DNA of 64,000 nt, from contig OZ218960.1 in NCBI GenBank assembly GCA_965112735.1, forward strand, positions 2,604,001-2,668,000, in the 5' to 3' direction. Source of the DNA: Phaeosaccion multiseriatum (Eukaryota > Ochrophyta, other classes). The translations under genes were made by a program, and so were the position numbers. The notes under the pieces were generated by a model. That model ran no database searches and had not been told where the DNA came from. It worked only from the letters and a program-made list of their open reading frames with translations. Below, piece by piece: positions 10,940 to 21,909 of this stretch (its first letter is position 1; each line of letters starts with the position of its first letter).

Positions 10940-11962
10940 GAAACAGACCCAGCCTCTGCGGCCTCTCACCGGCTTCGTGGCCAGCACGCCTGGTGACTGA
11001 GGCTGGGGTTGCAGGGGCTCCTCTTTCCTCCGCACCCACTTTCCCTCATCCTCCTCTCCCTCGCCGCCATCCTCTTCGCCTCCACTGTCCACCTCCACCA
11101 CACTGTGAGCGTCGGTTGACTCCCTCTCTGCAAAGGATCCATCGTCGTCATCCTCTTCCCCGCCACTTCCCACCCATTCCCCCTCCTCCTCTTCCTCGTA
11201 TTCCTTCTCCTCCCCCTCTTCCGCCTCGGTCCACTCTTCCTCCTCGTCGCTGCCAACAATAAAGTCGTCATCGTCATCTTTACGTTGGAAGCCCTCGTCC
11301 TCGCTATCGGAGAGATAGCTGCCCTCGCACTCCTGCTCGTCCCCCCCTTGCCCGCCGTTGAACGACCATTCCCCTTCACTGCTTTCGCCACCACCACTGC
11401 CACCATCTTGTCCACTGCCTTCGTCACCTTCCTCGGTGAAGCTGCAATGGCCCGATGCCGTTCCTGCGAGCGTCTGGGTGGCTCTTCCTCTGCCCAACGG
11501 GGTAGCTCTCCCCCTCGTCGGCACGCTGTCCTCCTCCTCCTCCTCTTCCTCCTCCTCCTCCTCCTCCTCCTCCTCCTCCTTCTCCTCCTTCTCCTCCTCC
11601 TCCTCCTCCTCCTCCTCCTCCTCCTCCTCCTCCTCCTCCTCCTCCTCCTCCTCCTCCTCCTCCTCCTCCTCCTCCTCCTCCTCCTCCTCCTTCTCCTCCT
11701 CCTCCTCCTCCTCCACCACCACCTCCTCCTCCTTCTCCACTTCCTCCACCTCCTCTTCCTCCTCCTCTGACCTGCCTTGCTGCTGCAGCTCCTGGTACCA
11801 AGACCGGACCTCGTTGGTATCACTGATCGATCGCCCAATGTTCCCGTGCACGTCTTGGCTGTGAGAAGCAGGGGCAATGTGAAGTTCCTCAACAGCGGCA
11901 CAGAGGTCAATCTCCTCCTCGCTCTGCCGTTGGAGCGGGGGACGTATATCTCTCCGAGGCAT
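8159..11962 (-). CDS. GCNA-type SprT metalloprotease with acidic IDR, zinc ribbon and HMG-like box
   Basis: Likely a nuclear protease for DNA-protein crosslinks. Exons in transcript order: 11962-10286, 9920-9834, 9591-9191, 8714-8577, 8453-8159; phases match and total 2598 nt, 865 aa. Exon 1 (residues 1-559) is a highly acidic disordered region with long Glu and Asp runs encoded by CCT and ATC repeats, including DDDDDFIVGSDEEEEW, a GCNA-like signature. Exons 2-3 give the SprT domain (REALAKTYFRQFD; LLHEMCHAAAWVRDHNAKPP) with zinc ligands His679, His683 and catalytic Glu680. Exon 4 gives the zinc ribbon (YGCSGLGC, GRHSESLDLDRMRCARC). Exon 5 has RAPTAFSLFVKHHFAQ, an HMG-box-like helix set, then Gln/Glu runs. 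This IDR-SprT-zinc-HMG order is the known full GCNA architecture. It could end slightly differently if a further intron lies near 8200. Confidence 0.88.
8467..8772 (+). repeat. Cluster of dispersed TTGGTGATACAG motif copies
   Basis: Densest cluster of the dispersed motif: exact TTGGTGATAC at 8551-8560 and 8728-8737, with variants TTGGCGGTAC (8471), TTGTTGATAC (8489), TTGGCATACT (8523) and TTGGCGATAC (8763), each preceded by CAG or AGCAG. It straddles two introns and an exon of the GCNA gene. Other exact copies on either strand: 4923, 6407, 13441, 13575, 18269, 19542, 19743, 31235, 34157, 36196, 42130, 61038. Confidence 0.85.
8896..9175 (+). repeat. (CCCT)/(CCGT) tetranucleotide array in a GCNA intron
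   Basis: About 280 bp of CCCT units interspersed with CCGTCCCT and a block of CTAC units. It lies within the intron between exons 9591-9191 and 8714-8577; on the GCNA sense strand it is a purine array directly after the donor. Confidence 0.95.
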
Positions 11963-12088
11963 TCTCGTCTAATTTGTTTCCATGCAGCTGGAGATTCAAA
12001 ATCTCTCTGCCTGTTACTATAGGGCGCACAGATGGCACCAGAGGGCAGGTCCTTCAACAACTGTTGAAGAGAAAAAAAAAATTGAACG
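11963..12088. promoter_or_regulatory. Bidirectional promoter region, GCNA / MaoC-like genes
   Basis: Only 126 bp separate the two opposed start codons. A hyphenated palindrome CTTCAACA-AC-TGTTGAAG occupies 12052-12069, about 20 bp upstream of the MaoC-like ATG, followed by an A-tract. Regulatory meaning is inferred from position only. Confidence 0.5.
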
Positions 12089-14280
12089 ATGCTGCCACGA
12101 CGTGTAGCAGCAGCGGCAGTAGGGACGACAGGACGGGGAGGAGGACGAGGAGGAGCGGCCAGACGGGGAGGAGGCCTGCTCCTGCAGCACAGATGGAGAG
12201 CATGCCTCCTGTCAACTCTGAGAAGCGGTGGTATTAGCGCCAGGAGCGAGGTGGAGGAGAGCAGTCGCGCCTGGAGGAAGCCCAGCAGCTACAGAGTGCT
12301 CAAAAGACACCTCTCTATCACTTCCACCAGCTCCCCCGACTTCTTCGGGGGTGGCCAGGGCCAGGCCTCCTCTGGGGTAGACGACGCATTTTGCTCTTCA
12401 GGGGAGGTGTTTGAGCATGTGGCGAACCTCAAGCGCCTTCGCCCCGGTGATCAGATAAAAGTGCCATACGAAGTCAGCGTCTCAGAGGCGATGCGTGACT
12501 TTTGGCAGGCCTCCTTCTACAGCCATGACCGCATCAACACATCCACGCCCTTCTCTCGGGCCATGGGCTTCCAAGATCAGGTTTCTGGACTTCAAAGGGA
12601 AGGCAGCCCCACTGCGTGTTCCATGGTCGGGCTGGTGCCCACCCACCCACTCACATACCCACCCTCCCACCCACCACTCACGACTTACCGGTTCGTTCGC
12701 CTAAGAGATGCGCTGCTCACTCCTCCTCCTACGCCCCTTCCCCTGTCGCGTGGTGCTTTATTGCCTGTGTGTCGTGTGTGTGTGTGTGTGGATGCTCCAA
12801 CCAAAGGTGCTTCCCTTTGGTCTGGTGCTCTTCCTCGTCGGGGCCATGAGTCACGGTGACGAGGTGTTATTGTCCCATCGAGGAGCCAGCTACCTTTGGC
12901 CGGCCTTCGCGGGAGATACGTTCACGCGAGTATTCCGAGTCAAGGCAAGTGGGGATATGGTTGAGTGGGGGAGGCATGACGAGGGTGGGGCAGGAGGAAA
13001 GGAAGGTCCACAGCTTCGTCACTCATCTGGTTTGGTTGCTTTCAAGAAGTGTCGTCTCTCTCTCTCTCTCTTACCTCTCTCACACACACTCTCTCTCCCT
13101 CTCTCTCTCCCAACACACACACACATATATATATATATACATTCACTAACACTCACACACCAAACGTTGACATGCACAGAGTCTTCGGACAACATCCTCC
13201 GGCAAGAGCAGTTCCATCACCTTCCTTTGTGAGCTCGTCAACCAAAGAGGCAGGGTGTGCTTCCGCTGCGACAAGGAGATGATCTTCCCCTTTGTGGTGC
13301 CGCCCTCGGACAACGTGTGGGAACAGGCTCCTCCTCCCAACCACGACCAGCCGCAACAGAAGCAGCAGGAGCCTAACAGTGCTGCTGCTGGTGGTGGTGG
13401 TGGTGGTGGTGGTGGTGGTGGTGGTGGTGGTGGTGGTGGTGTATCACCAACTTCTGCACCGGATGGGGACGGGTGCTCTCAATTGGGCAAGCATCTCTTG
13501 ACCAAGAGCTCCAAACTCATGGAGTTGGGGGGACAGTCCTTAAAGGTACGCAGCAGCAGCAGCAGCAGCAGCAGTTGGTGATACAGCAGTAGCAAGCACG
13601 AGTATCCTAAGCTTGCTTTCTAACCTTCTTAACCCCCACCCCCCTCCCTTCCTCCCTCCCTACACCCGTCCCTCCCCTCCCCTCCCCTCCTCTCCTCTTC
13701 CCTTCCCCAGCGCTTGAAGGCTGGCCAACTCATTCTCCACGAGCACATGCGTCCCTTGTCGCTCAGCACATCAATGAGCCTCTCCTCCCTCGCTCGCCTC
13801 GCACACCCCAAACACTTCAACACCTTCCGCTACGAGCCGACCGAGCTTGTGGTCCCAGGCGGTCTGGTGCTTGGCCTAGCCACCTCGCTGGCCAGCAGAG
13901 ACCTGCATGAAGTTTTGCATGAGTACATGAGTGAGGCGAGTTACCTCAACCCCTTCCATCCCGGGGACGATTCGGCTGGTGACGTCATGTCAGCCGTTAC
14001 ATTTGTGCATTCCGTGGAAGGGCATGTGGAGGGTGTACTGGAACGGGTGCGTCTCAAGACCATCGGCGTAAAGAACGTCGACATGGTCGAATTGCTGCGA
14101 GGGAGGGAGAAGGGGCTGCCTCTTGCCTTACTCAATGCCATTGGGAATCGACTCACGACGAGGGAGGTGGAAGCCATTTGTAAGGATGCGGGCCTGCCGG
14201 AGTTGGAGGGCAAAATTGTGGTGGTGGCTGATCGAACGGTGCTGCGCCACGCCGCACATGAGGACATGTTCCTACTGTAG
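12089..14280 (+). CDS. MaoC-like double hot-dog dehydratase, organelle-targeted
   Basis: Hot-dog enzymes of this type hydrate or dehydrate enoyl/3-hydroxyacyl thioesters. Exons: 12089-12580, 12807-12944, 13180-13545, 13711-14280; all junctions are phase 0, giving 521 aa. The N-terminus (MLPRRVAAAAVGTTGRGGGR) is basic and hydroxylated, suggesting a mitochondrial presequence. The first hot-dog is LRPGDQIKVPYEVSVSEAMR...GFQDQVLPFGLVLFLVGAMSHGDE...LRTTSSGKSSSITFLCELVNQRG. A polyglycine run of about 17 residues from GGT repeats (13388-13440) separates it from the second hot-dog (FNTFRYEP...NPFHPGDDSAGDVMSAVTFVHSV). Intron 2 has a GC donor (AAG|GCAAGT). The acyl-thioester substrate cannot be told; I did not identify a complete catalytic Asp/His hydratase motif, so the activity is open. 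Confidence 0.75.
13386..13441 (+). repeat. (GGT)n repeat coding polyglycine
   Basis: About 18 GGT units within the third exon of the MaoC-like gene, read as Gly in frame. A copy of the dispersed GTATCACCAA motif abuts its 3' end at 13441-13450. Confidence 0.9.
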
Positions 14281-14911
14281 CTAAGGAGTGGGGGTTATTT
14301 CATGCTGTGAAGAGGAGGGAGTGGGAGGGAGATGCCAGGGAGGGGAGGGGGGACACTGCTCTGCTCCTGCTCCCCTCCTTCCCCTTCCTCCCTCTCTGCA
14401 AGCATCAACACTGCTCCCTCTCTCTCTCTCTCCTCTCTCCCTCCCTTTCTAGCAGCCAGGGCACTGTTTCTGCTATTACAAAGAGGAGGGGAGGGAGGGA
14501 GGGAGGGCGAGAGCAGAAATGGTGTCTTGCAATGTATGTATGTTGTATGTATGTAGCTGTGTGGTACTTACGTAAGTAATATGTACGATGGCAAGGCAAG
14601 AGAGATACAGCGATGGTGTACAGAGGGCTCATGCCATACAGAGAGAAAAAAGACTGGAGGAATGGGGAAGGCGGCAATAGAGAAGGAAGACTGGAGGGAT
14701 GGGTGGTGGTCAGGAGCGAGCGTGCGGAGACGTTCGGTAGAGTGGCACAGGTGCACAGCGCTACAATTTCCTCTCTCTTTCCTTTCAAATTTTTTTGAAC
14801 AATTGTAATTACTCTTCCTTTACTGCAGCAAAGCCTTGCGCTGCCTGGGCAGGTGTGGCCCTGGAAACAAAATTCTGCGCCCCTCCTTGCTGACGCTCTC
14901 GGGCCGAGAGC

Positions 14912-14943
<32 letters not shown>

Positions 14944-15095
14944 AGTATGTACGGAGCAGACAGAAACCGCTCCTATAGCTCTATCACTCTCCCGTTCACA
15001 TACATAGTTTTGTCCCAAATCGAGACCGATGTCGAAGCGAGATTCAAGGAGCCAAGCTAAGCAGTCGAAATCGACATCGACATTCGTGTGTTGCG
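14281..15095. other. Convergent intergenic region, MaoC-like / ORC1-CDC6-like genes
   Basis: Holds 3' flanks of both genes. GGGA and GA microsatellites (14495-14510, 14909-14940) and ATGT repeats are present. No supported gene. Confidence 0.6.
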
Positions 15096-15575
15096 CTATG
15101 CCCGGCCTTGGTCTCGGACTCTGTTGAGTGCGTTGTGTACGTCAGCAACAAAGAGCAGCGGACCTTTGCCAATCGAGGCCTGCACTCCTGCTCCACCGTT
15201 GTTCGGGATGGAGGCCAAGGTTGAGCCTGCCTGCTTGAGAGGACAAGAGAGAGGGTAGGTGGGGGGATTGGAGTGGAGATGAGAGGGGCGAGGGAGAGAG
15301 AGTGAGAGGGAGGGGGAAGGGGGAGGTGGGGAGTGAGAGAGTGCCTGACGGAGTGGCGGAGGAGACGGAAGGGAGAGGGGGTTGAGGTGGGATTTATGTG
15401 TTGTGGGGGCTTGCTGGCTTGCTTGCTTGCTTGCTTTACCTCTCCAGTGCGCTGCTTCCACAGCCCCTCTCGGATTTCCAGGGCGGCATGCACCACTTCT
15501 AAACAAGTTCGAGCCGAGCCAGATCGCTGAGGCAAAGAGCGAGAGATGGATAGAGATAGATTGATAGAGAGAGAC

Positions 15576-15622
<47 letters not shown>

Positions 15623-17293
15623 AGAGACAGAGAGCGAGGGGGGGAAGGGAGGGGAGAGAGGGAGAGGGAGGGGGAGAGGGAGAGGGAGAGGGAGAGTGAG
15701 TGAGAGCGGAGGGGGGGAGGAAGACACGATAAGAGACTCCATGATCGAGAGGAGAGAGGAGCAGGGAGAGAGATACAGCAACCCTTGTTGACTTACGTGA
15801 GCCACGGCCTGTACACACGCATCGATCGCCGCGCCCTCTGCCGTCACCAGCACACCGCCCGCTGCCCCGCACCTCTTGGCGGGAAAGGGGTCGTTCCCAG
15901 GGGGGGGCACAGCCGAGTCGAACGCTCCGAGAACGGTGCTCAGAATGTTCTTGAGCTGGAGGGCGGAGTAGGGGAGGAACCCCAGCACGGGGGGGATACT
16001 CGTTGCGCCAAGGCCGCTGCTGCTGCTGCTACTGCTGGTGCTGGTGCTGGTGCTGGTGCTGGTGCTGCTGCTACTGCTACTGCTGCTGCTGCTACTGCTG
16101 CTGCTCATCTGGCTGAGCATACCTCGCAGTCGAAAGGCCTGCGGCAGTGGGAGGGAGGCGAGTGGGGGTGGGGATGATGTTCACGAGGGCATGGGGGCGG
16201 CGTGTGTGGGTGGCGGGGAGAAAGAGGGTAGAGGGAGGAGGAGGAGGAGGAGGAGGAGGAGGAGGAGGAGGAGGAGGAGGAGGAGGAGGAGGAGGAGGAG
16301 GAGGAGGAGGAGAAGGAGGAGGAGGAGGAGGAGGAGGAGGAGGAGGAGGAGGAGGAGGAGGAGGAGGAGGAGGAGGAGGAGGAGGAGGAGGAGGAGGAGG
16401 AGGAGGAGGAGGAGGAGGAGGAGGAGGAGGAGGAGGAGGAGGAGGAGGAGGAGGAGGAGGAGGAGGAGGAGGAGGAGGAGGAGGAGGAGGAGGAGGAGGA
16501 GGAGGAGGAGGAGGAGGAGGAGGAGGAGGAGGAGGAGGAGGAGGAGGAGGAGGAGGAGGAGGAGGAGGAGGAGGAGGAGGAGGAGGAGGAGGAGGAGGAG
16601 GAGGAGGAGGAGGAGGAGGAGGAGGAGGAGGAGGAGGAGGAGGAGGAGGAGGAGGAGGAGGAGGAGGAGGAGGAGAAGAAGAAGGAGAAGCACCTACACC
16701 CACACACCTACACCTACACCTACCTGATCCATACTGGTGGTGGAGCACAGAAGGAGGAGGGGCGGCATGGGCCGGGTGGCGGTTTCGAAGAGGAGGCGCA
16801 GCGACTCGTCCGAGAAGTGCTGCATGTCCTGCAGAGGGGAGGGGAGGGAGGGAGGGGGAGTGGATTGACTGGCTTAGGTCGGGATTGAAATGGGGGATCC
16901 GGGTCCTCCTCCTCCGCCTCCTCCTCCTCCTCCTCCTCCTCCTCCCCCTCCTGATCCTCCTCCTCCTCCTCCTGATCCTCCTCCTCCTCCTCCTCCTCCT
17001 CCTCCTCCTGATCCCCCTCCTGATCCTCCTCCTCCTCCTGATCCTCCTCCTCCTCCTGATCCTCCTCCTCCTCCTCCTCCTTCTCCTCCCCCTCCTCCTC
17101 CTCCTCCTCCACCTCGCCGCTCACCTCCAGCACCACACAGCTGAGCCGCTCCTCATCCGTTACGAGCTCCAACTGCCGCGCCGCCGCCACACCACTCAGC
17201 GCCTCGGCCCGCCGCCCCCCGAGCACACAAGTCAACACACGACCAAAGACGCACCCTACCTCCTCCTCTGCTCTTCTGCTGACACTACTACTA

Positions 17294-17367
<74 letters not shown>

Positions 17368-17700
17368 GGTACTGCTACTACTATTTCTACTACCACTACT
17401 ACTGCCGCTGCTACTGCTGCTTGTGATGCTGCTGCTGGTACCGCCAGTAGTAGCGGGTGCGATGGGCGGGTCGAGGGAGGATCGGCGTTGGTTGTCGTGG
17501 TGATAATCGCCAGTTGTGACTCGGCATTGCCGGAGCTCTCTCGGAGCGTTCTGCAGGGCCGAGGAGACGACGCTGGTCTTCCCCGTGCCTGACGGGCCGG
17601 CGAGGATCAACATTCCGCCTCTCCATGCTTGTCTGTGTGGAGGGCACACCCACGCCACCGCACCACGGTATGCCCAGGGGTATGGAACAGAAAGGCGTAG

Positions 17701-17733
<33 letters not shown>

Positions 17734-18859
17734 GAGAGAGACAGAGCAAGAGAGAGAGAGACACACACACAGAGAGTGAGAGACAGAGAGAGAGAGAGAC
17801 AGGGACGGAGAGAGAGAACGAGAAAGGGTCAGAGGAATCGATCAGCCTCAGTATCATGGCCCACCTGCCCACCCACCCACCCATCCACCCATCCACCTAC
17901 CCACGCAACACCCACCTGTTTCTTCGGAAGCGCTGGTGCTCGTCGTGTAAGAAGCTTCCGACGGCGTTGACTTCTTGCTCCTTCCCCACCACCCCCACCG
18001 AGCAGGAAACGCAGGAGGCGGAAGAGGCAAAGCCACGATGCGGGGTGGCGGGGGAACGGAGAGCGCAGCAGGAGGAGCAAGTGGAGGAGTGGGAGAAGGA
18101 GGAGGAGGAGGGGGGGGGGGGGAGGAAGAAGATAGAGAGGGAGTCGAAGCTCCTCCTCCTCGTGTGTGACCACACATTGGCGACGACGACCCTCTTGAAG
18201 CGGAACACACAGAAGGTGATGCTGCCGCTACCGCTGCTGCTGCTGATGCTGATGATGGCGCAGCTGCTGTATCACCAACTGATGCGGACGTCGCTGTCTG
18301 TGGTGGGGGTGGCGGTGGTTGAGGCTGAAGTTGAGTGGTTCTAGCAGAGAGAGTTCTCTTGAGTTTGAGCTGTAGGGCCCGCGAACGCCGCAGCAGACCA
18401 TCCATGTGCGCCGCCTCCTGTTGCCGCTGAATCACCAACTGCTGTTGCTGTAGTTGTTTCTGTTTCTGCTGCTCTTGCTCACCCCCTCCACCCCCACATC
18501 CTCCTCCTCCTCCTCCTCCCCCTCCCATGGCCAATTTCACGTTGCTCTGCTGCTGGTTCTGATAGATCTTCATTTGCTGCTGCTGCCTGAGCTTCTTCTT
18601 CAGCTGCCCACCCGGCGAGAGTAAGGTAGGTCCCTCCTGCTGCCCCGAGGGTCCGTAAGGCTGGGCTCCGCACCCGCCTCGCAGCATGGCCACCATCGAG
18701 TGGCCCCGCTTCCGAGGAAAGACAAGCAGGGAGTTTGGGTTTGCGTTTGAGTTTGCGGACGGGGTGGATAACGTAGCCTCGCCCCCACCCCCGCCAGCGG
18801 CAGAAGGAACGCCCCCCGGGGAAGGTGAGACGCCCATACTCACTCGTCCAGTAGAAGCC

Positions 18860-18901
<42 letters not shown>

Positions 18902-19166
18902 CTAGGGGAAGTGGCAGCAGTAGCGGCAGTCATATGGGCAGCCGGAGGCGAAGACGGAGTGTTCAGAGAGAGGCTCGCTCGGGGGGGCTGAGGAGAGGGA
19001 GGCGGGGTGGCACGGGGAGGGGGCACAAGCAGTACACTCAGGCCCCTTGCGGCTCGCTGCTGCTGCAGTTTGGAGCACTGGACAGAGTGCTGCTTCTCCA
19101 CTCGCTCCACGCGCTCCTGCGCTGCCCCGCTGGTCGTGGTGGTGGTGGTGGTGGTGGTGGTGGTTG

Positions 19167-19204
<38 letters not shown>

Positions 19205-20280
19205 TCTGTTGTGAGCCTACTGCCACCGATGCTGCTGTCATCCGTACTCGCGTTGCTTTCATCTGCGATTTTGCTGCTGCAGGGCGTGAGGCTATCGCCA
19301 TTGCGAATGCCCGCAGCTGTGGCCTTGCTGGCGCTGTTGCTGCTCCGCTTTACCCCAGGCCCCTCTCTCGGCTGCTTGCATGGGCCGCCCAGTAGGAGGA
19401 TCTGGGCCGAGGAGGTGCGGGGCTGACTCGTGGGCGGCGTGGATGGCTCCCTCTCCCTCTGCGCCTCGGCCCCGAAGGTCACCTTCTGCTTCTCCTCCTG
19501 CTCCTGCTGCTGCTGCTGCTGCTGCTGCTTCTGCTGCTGGTGTATCACCAACTGCTGCTGCTGCTGCTGCTGCTCTTCTGCCCCCTGCTCTTGTGGCTCC
19601 TGCTCTTGTGGCTCCTGCTCTTGTGGCTCCTGCTCTTGTGGCTCCTGTTCGTCGAAAAGGCCCCCGGCGGAGCACTCCAGCTGCGTGGCTTCCAGCAGTG
19701 CCATCTCCTCCAAGTCTTCCGCTTCATCTTCCTCCACCTGCTGTATCACCAACTGCGGTGGGTGGGGCCCAGGCTCGCCAAGAAGGGCAGAGAAAGAGCC
19801 CTCCCCCCCCCCGCCCCTCTTACCCCCCTCTACTGAACTAAGAAACACACCGTCGTCGCCAGCGTCGTCGCCTGTATCGCCAACATGCCCATCTACCTCA
19901 GCAGAGTCCTCCGCCGACGCAGTAGTACCCGAGCGCGTCGCTGCTGCCTTTGGGGGGCTCTTCTCACCGCTCAGATCCAGTACCAGCCCCAGTGCCCCGG
20001 AGGACCCTGCTGGCAGGTTCCCTCTCTCCTCCCCCCCCTCGTGCTGCCGCCGCAGCAGCGGGTCATCGGTGCATCCTGTCCTCCTCCTCGTCCTTCTCTT
20101 CTTCTCCCTCGACTCGGAAGCCTTCTTGCCCTCCTCCTGCTCTTCCTCCTCTGCCTCCTCTTTCCACTCCTCCTGTTGCGCCTGCTCCTGCTCCACCACC
20201 TCCTCCTCCTGCTCCTCCTCCTGCCGCTGCTCCTCCACCACCATCAACACCTCCTCCTCCGCCTCCTCCTCCGCCTCCTC

Positions 20281-20318
<38 letters not shown>

Positions 20319-21014
20319 GCTCCTCTTCCTCCCCCCCTCCCTCCCCCTCCTCCTCCTCCTCCTCCTGCTCCGCCTCCCCCTCGGAGCTGTGCTGACTACC
20401 GTCGTCAATCTGTGGGGCACTGCGAATCAAGGATGGTGTCACAGGGGTGCCACTCAGCAGCTTCCTCGCCCTGCTGATGGCCCCCAGCATCACACCTGGA
20501 GAGGATACCTGCACGTAAAGAGGTAGAGGAACAACGAGTGCGCGAGCAGTAGAAAGTGGGCAGTGTTCAGGCAAGATGAGACGCACGCGCGTCGTCTACG
20601 TCGCGTGGGAGAGGACTGAATTAAAGGGTGGGGGCACTGGGGCGCAGGGTGGCAATAGTAGCACCAGGGGAGTGAGATACAGATGCTCACCAACTGCCTT
20701 CGAAGCCGTTCCTCGTTGTCAATGTAGTGAAGAATCGTGCTCGCTCTCTGGAAGACCCATCGGCAGGGGTCGTTGAGCAGCAGCACCGGTACTTCAGGCC
20801 CTGACTCCCCCCCTTGCTGCTCTTGCCCCCTCCTTGCTCCCCCTCTTGCTCTCTTGGCTGAGTTGCCCTTCGCGCTCTTGGCCTTGGTCTTGGCCCTGCC
20901 CTGCCTCAATGCCTTGCCCCCTCCTGCCGCACTCGCCACCGCTGCGTGACGAGCCGCTCGAGCCAAGTCCTCAGACAAGACGCCGAGTTCCTCGGCTGTC
21001 CTGTGGCTAAACAT
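15096..21014 (-). CDS. ORC1/CDC6-family-like AAA+ ATPase with giant low-complexity N-terminus
   Basis: Probable origin-licensing ATPase. Exons in transcript order: 21014-20691, 20508-17916, 17632-17125, 16828-16724, 16108-15797, 15526-15440, 15230-15096, about 1350 aa. Downstream exons join in phase and give ordered AAA+ motifs: VVGKEQEVNAVGSFLHDEHQ, Walker A LILAGPSGTGKTS, Walker B split by an intron (SCVVLE|DMQHF), sensor 1 MPPLLLCSTTS, then GFLPYSALQLKNILSTVL and SGSARTCLEVVHAALEI, which match the ORC1/CDC6 PPY.xxQLxxIL and SGDaRkaLdicrrAxEI blocks. Exon 2 is about 860 residues of Gln-, Ser-, Glu- and Ala-rich sequence. Its frame does not connect to the AAA+ frame: the switch occurs across a G13 run at 18110-18122 (indel or missed intron). 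A Ser-rich insert from ACT repeats lies between Walker A and B. The C-terminus stops soon after VADVHNALNRV, so the usual winged helix is short or absent. ORC1 and CDC6 cannot be separated by eye. Confidence 0.7.
16235..16683 (+). repeat. Longest (GGA)n tract, about 440 bp, in an ORC1/CDC6-like intron
   Basis: About 145 GGA units with a single GAA interruption near 16312. It fills most of the intron between exons 16828-16724 and 16108-15797; on the sense strand it is (TCC)n. A pure homopurine/homopyrimidine tract of this length can form triplex DNA. Confidence 0.97.
17283..17402 (+). repeat. (ACT)n repeat coding polyserine
   Basis: About 35 ACT/ACC triplets; on the minus strand AGT codons give the Ser-rich insertion between Walker A and Walker B of the AAA+ gene. 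Confidence 0.9.
18866..18901 (+). repeat. (CAG)n repeat in coding exon of the AAA+ gene
   Basis: Twelve CAG/GCA triplets, read as polyAla on the minus strand. Similar (CTG)n blocks at 19166-19200, 19508-19570 and 20285-20316 read as polySer or polyGln, explaining the low-complexity N-terminus. Confidence 0.85.
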
Positions 21015-21426
21015 GGCGATCGCCGGCCAATAAAAGCCCTTTGGACTGTTGGAGTGCCGGAAAGACGCAAGGTCAAGACACCAAACCAAAAATCCCTTCA
21101 CTGGTTCTCCCTGGGGCATAGGGACAACTTCGATCAATCTCTTTTCCCTCCTCGCTCCGCCTCTTTTCCCCTTCGATGAAGGCAACTGTCGAGGAGAAAA
21201 AAAAAGATTTGAGATTTGAAATCGGTGAATCAACTCAAGAAAAAATCGAATACATCGATTCCTCTTTCGATGTCTCATGTCTCATATCCCCCACGGTGCC
21301 TTGAGGGCCGCCCAAGGCAAGACAGTTCAAGAAATAAGTCAACTACGGCTAGTCGAAACCAGCCTTTGGTAAGGTAAAAGGGCAGTCTCTGGTTCTTCCT
21401 TGTTGATTAAAAGGAAGTACGTAATC
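21015..21426. other. Spacer between the tandem minus-strand AAA+ and parvulin genes
   Basis: Contains the 5' flank of the ORC1/CDC6-like gene and the 3' flank of the CCCH-parvulin gene. Nothing else is recognisable; a near-palindrome with ATCGATT and TCGATG lies around 21250-21272. Confidence 0.5.
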
Positions 21427-21869
21427 TTACGCCGTCCGCAAGATAATATGCACTCCGGACTCCGTCTCTACAATATCGCTCACCCCCCACAGCGGCAGAG
21501 CGAAGGATGCGTCCTCAAACGGCTTCTGCATCTTACCCCTTCCGAAACGTCCCAAATTGCCCCCCTTTTTGGCGCTGCTGCAGTCCGAGAACTCCCTTGC
21601 TAGCTTATCAAACAATCGGGGCCCCCCTGTACCTGGTGCCGTTGCCTGGACTCGGAGAGCCTTGAGCTCAGCAATGGCGTCCTCCTTACTGCGCTTCTTG
21701 ATCACCTCATCGCCCGTTGGGTCTCTCCAGCTGGCGGGTCGGCGGCTGTGCTTGTGCTTCAGGAGGATGTGACTGGCCCTCACCTCTCTAAGCTCGGCTC
21801 CTGCTGCCGCCCCCCCCCCTGCCCCTGCTGCTGGCGCTCCTCCTGCTGGTGATGGTGGTGCTACTCGTT

Positions 21870-21909
<40 letters not shown>

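Noticed and set aside
16038-16748. ORFs of 170-230 residues of polyArg, polyGly, polyPro, polySer and polyLeu
   Set aside because: All arise from the 440-bp GGA tract, which the ORC1/CDC6-like gene model places inside an intron.
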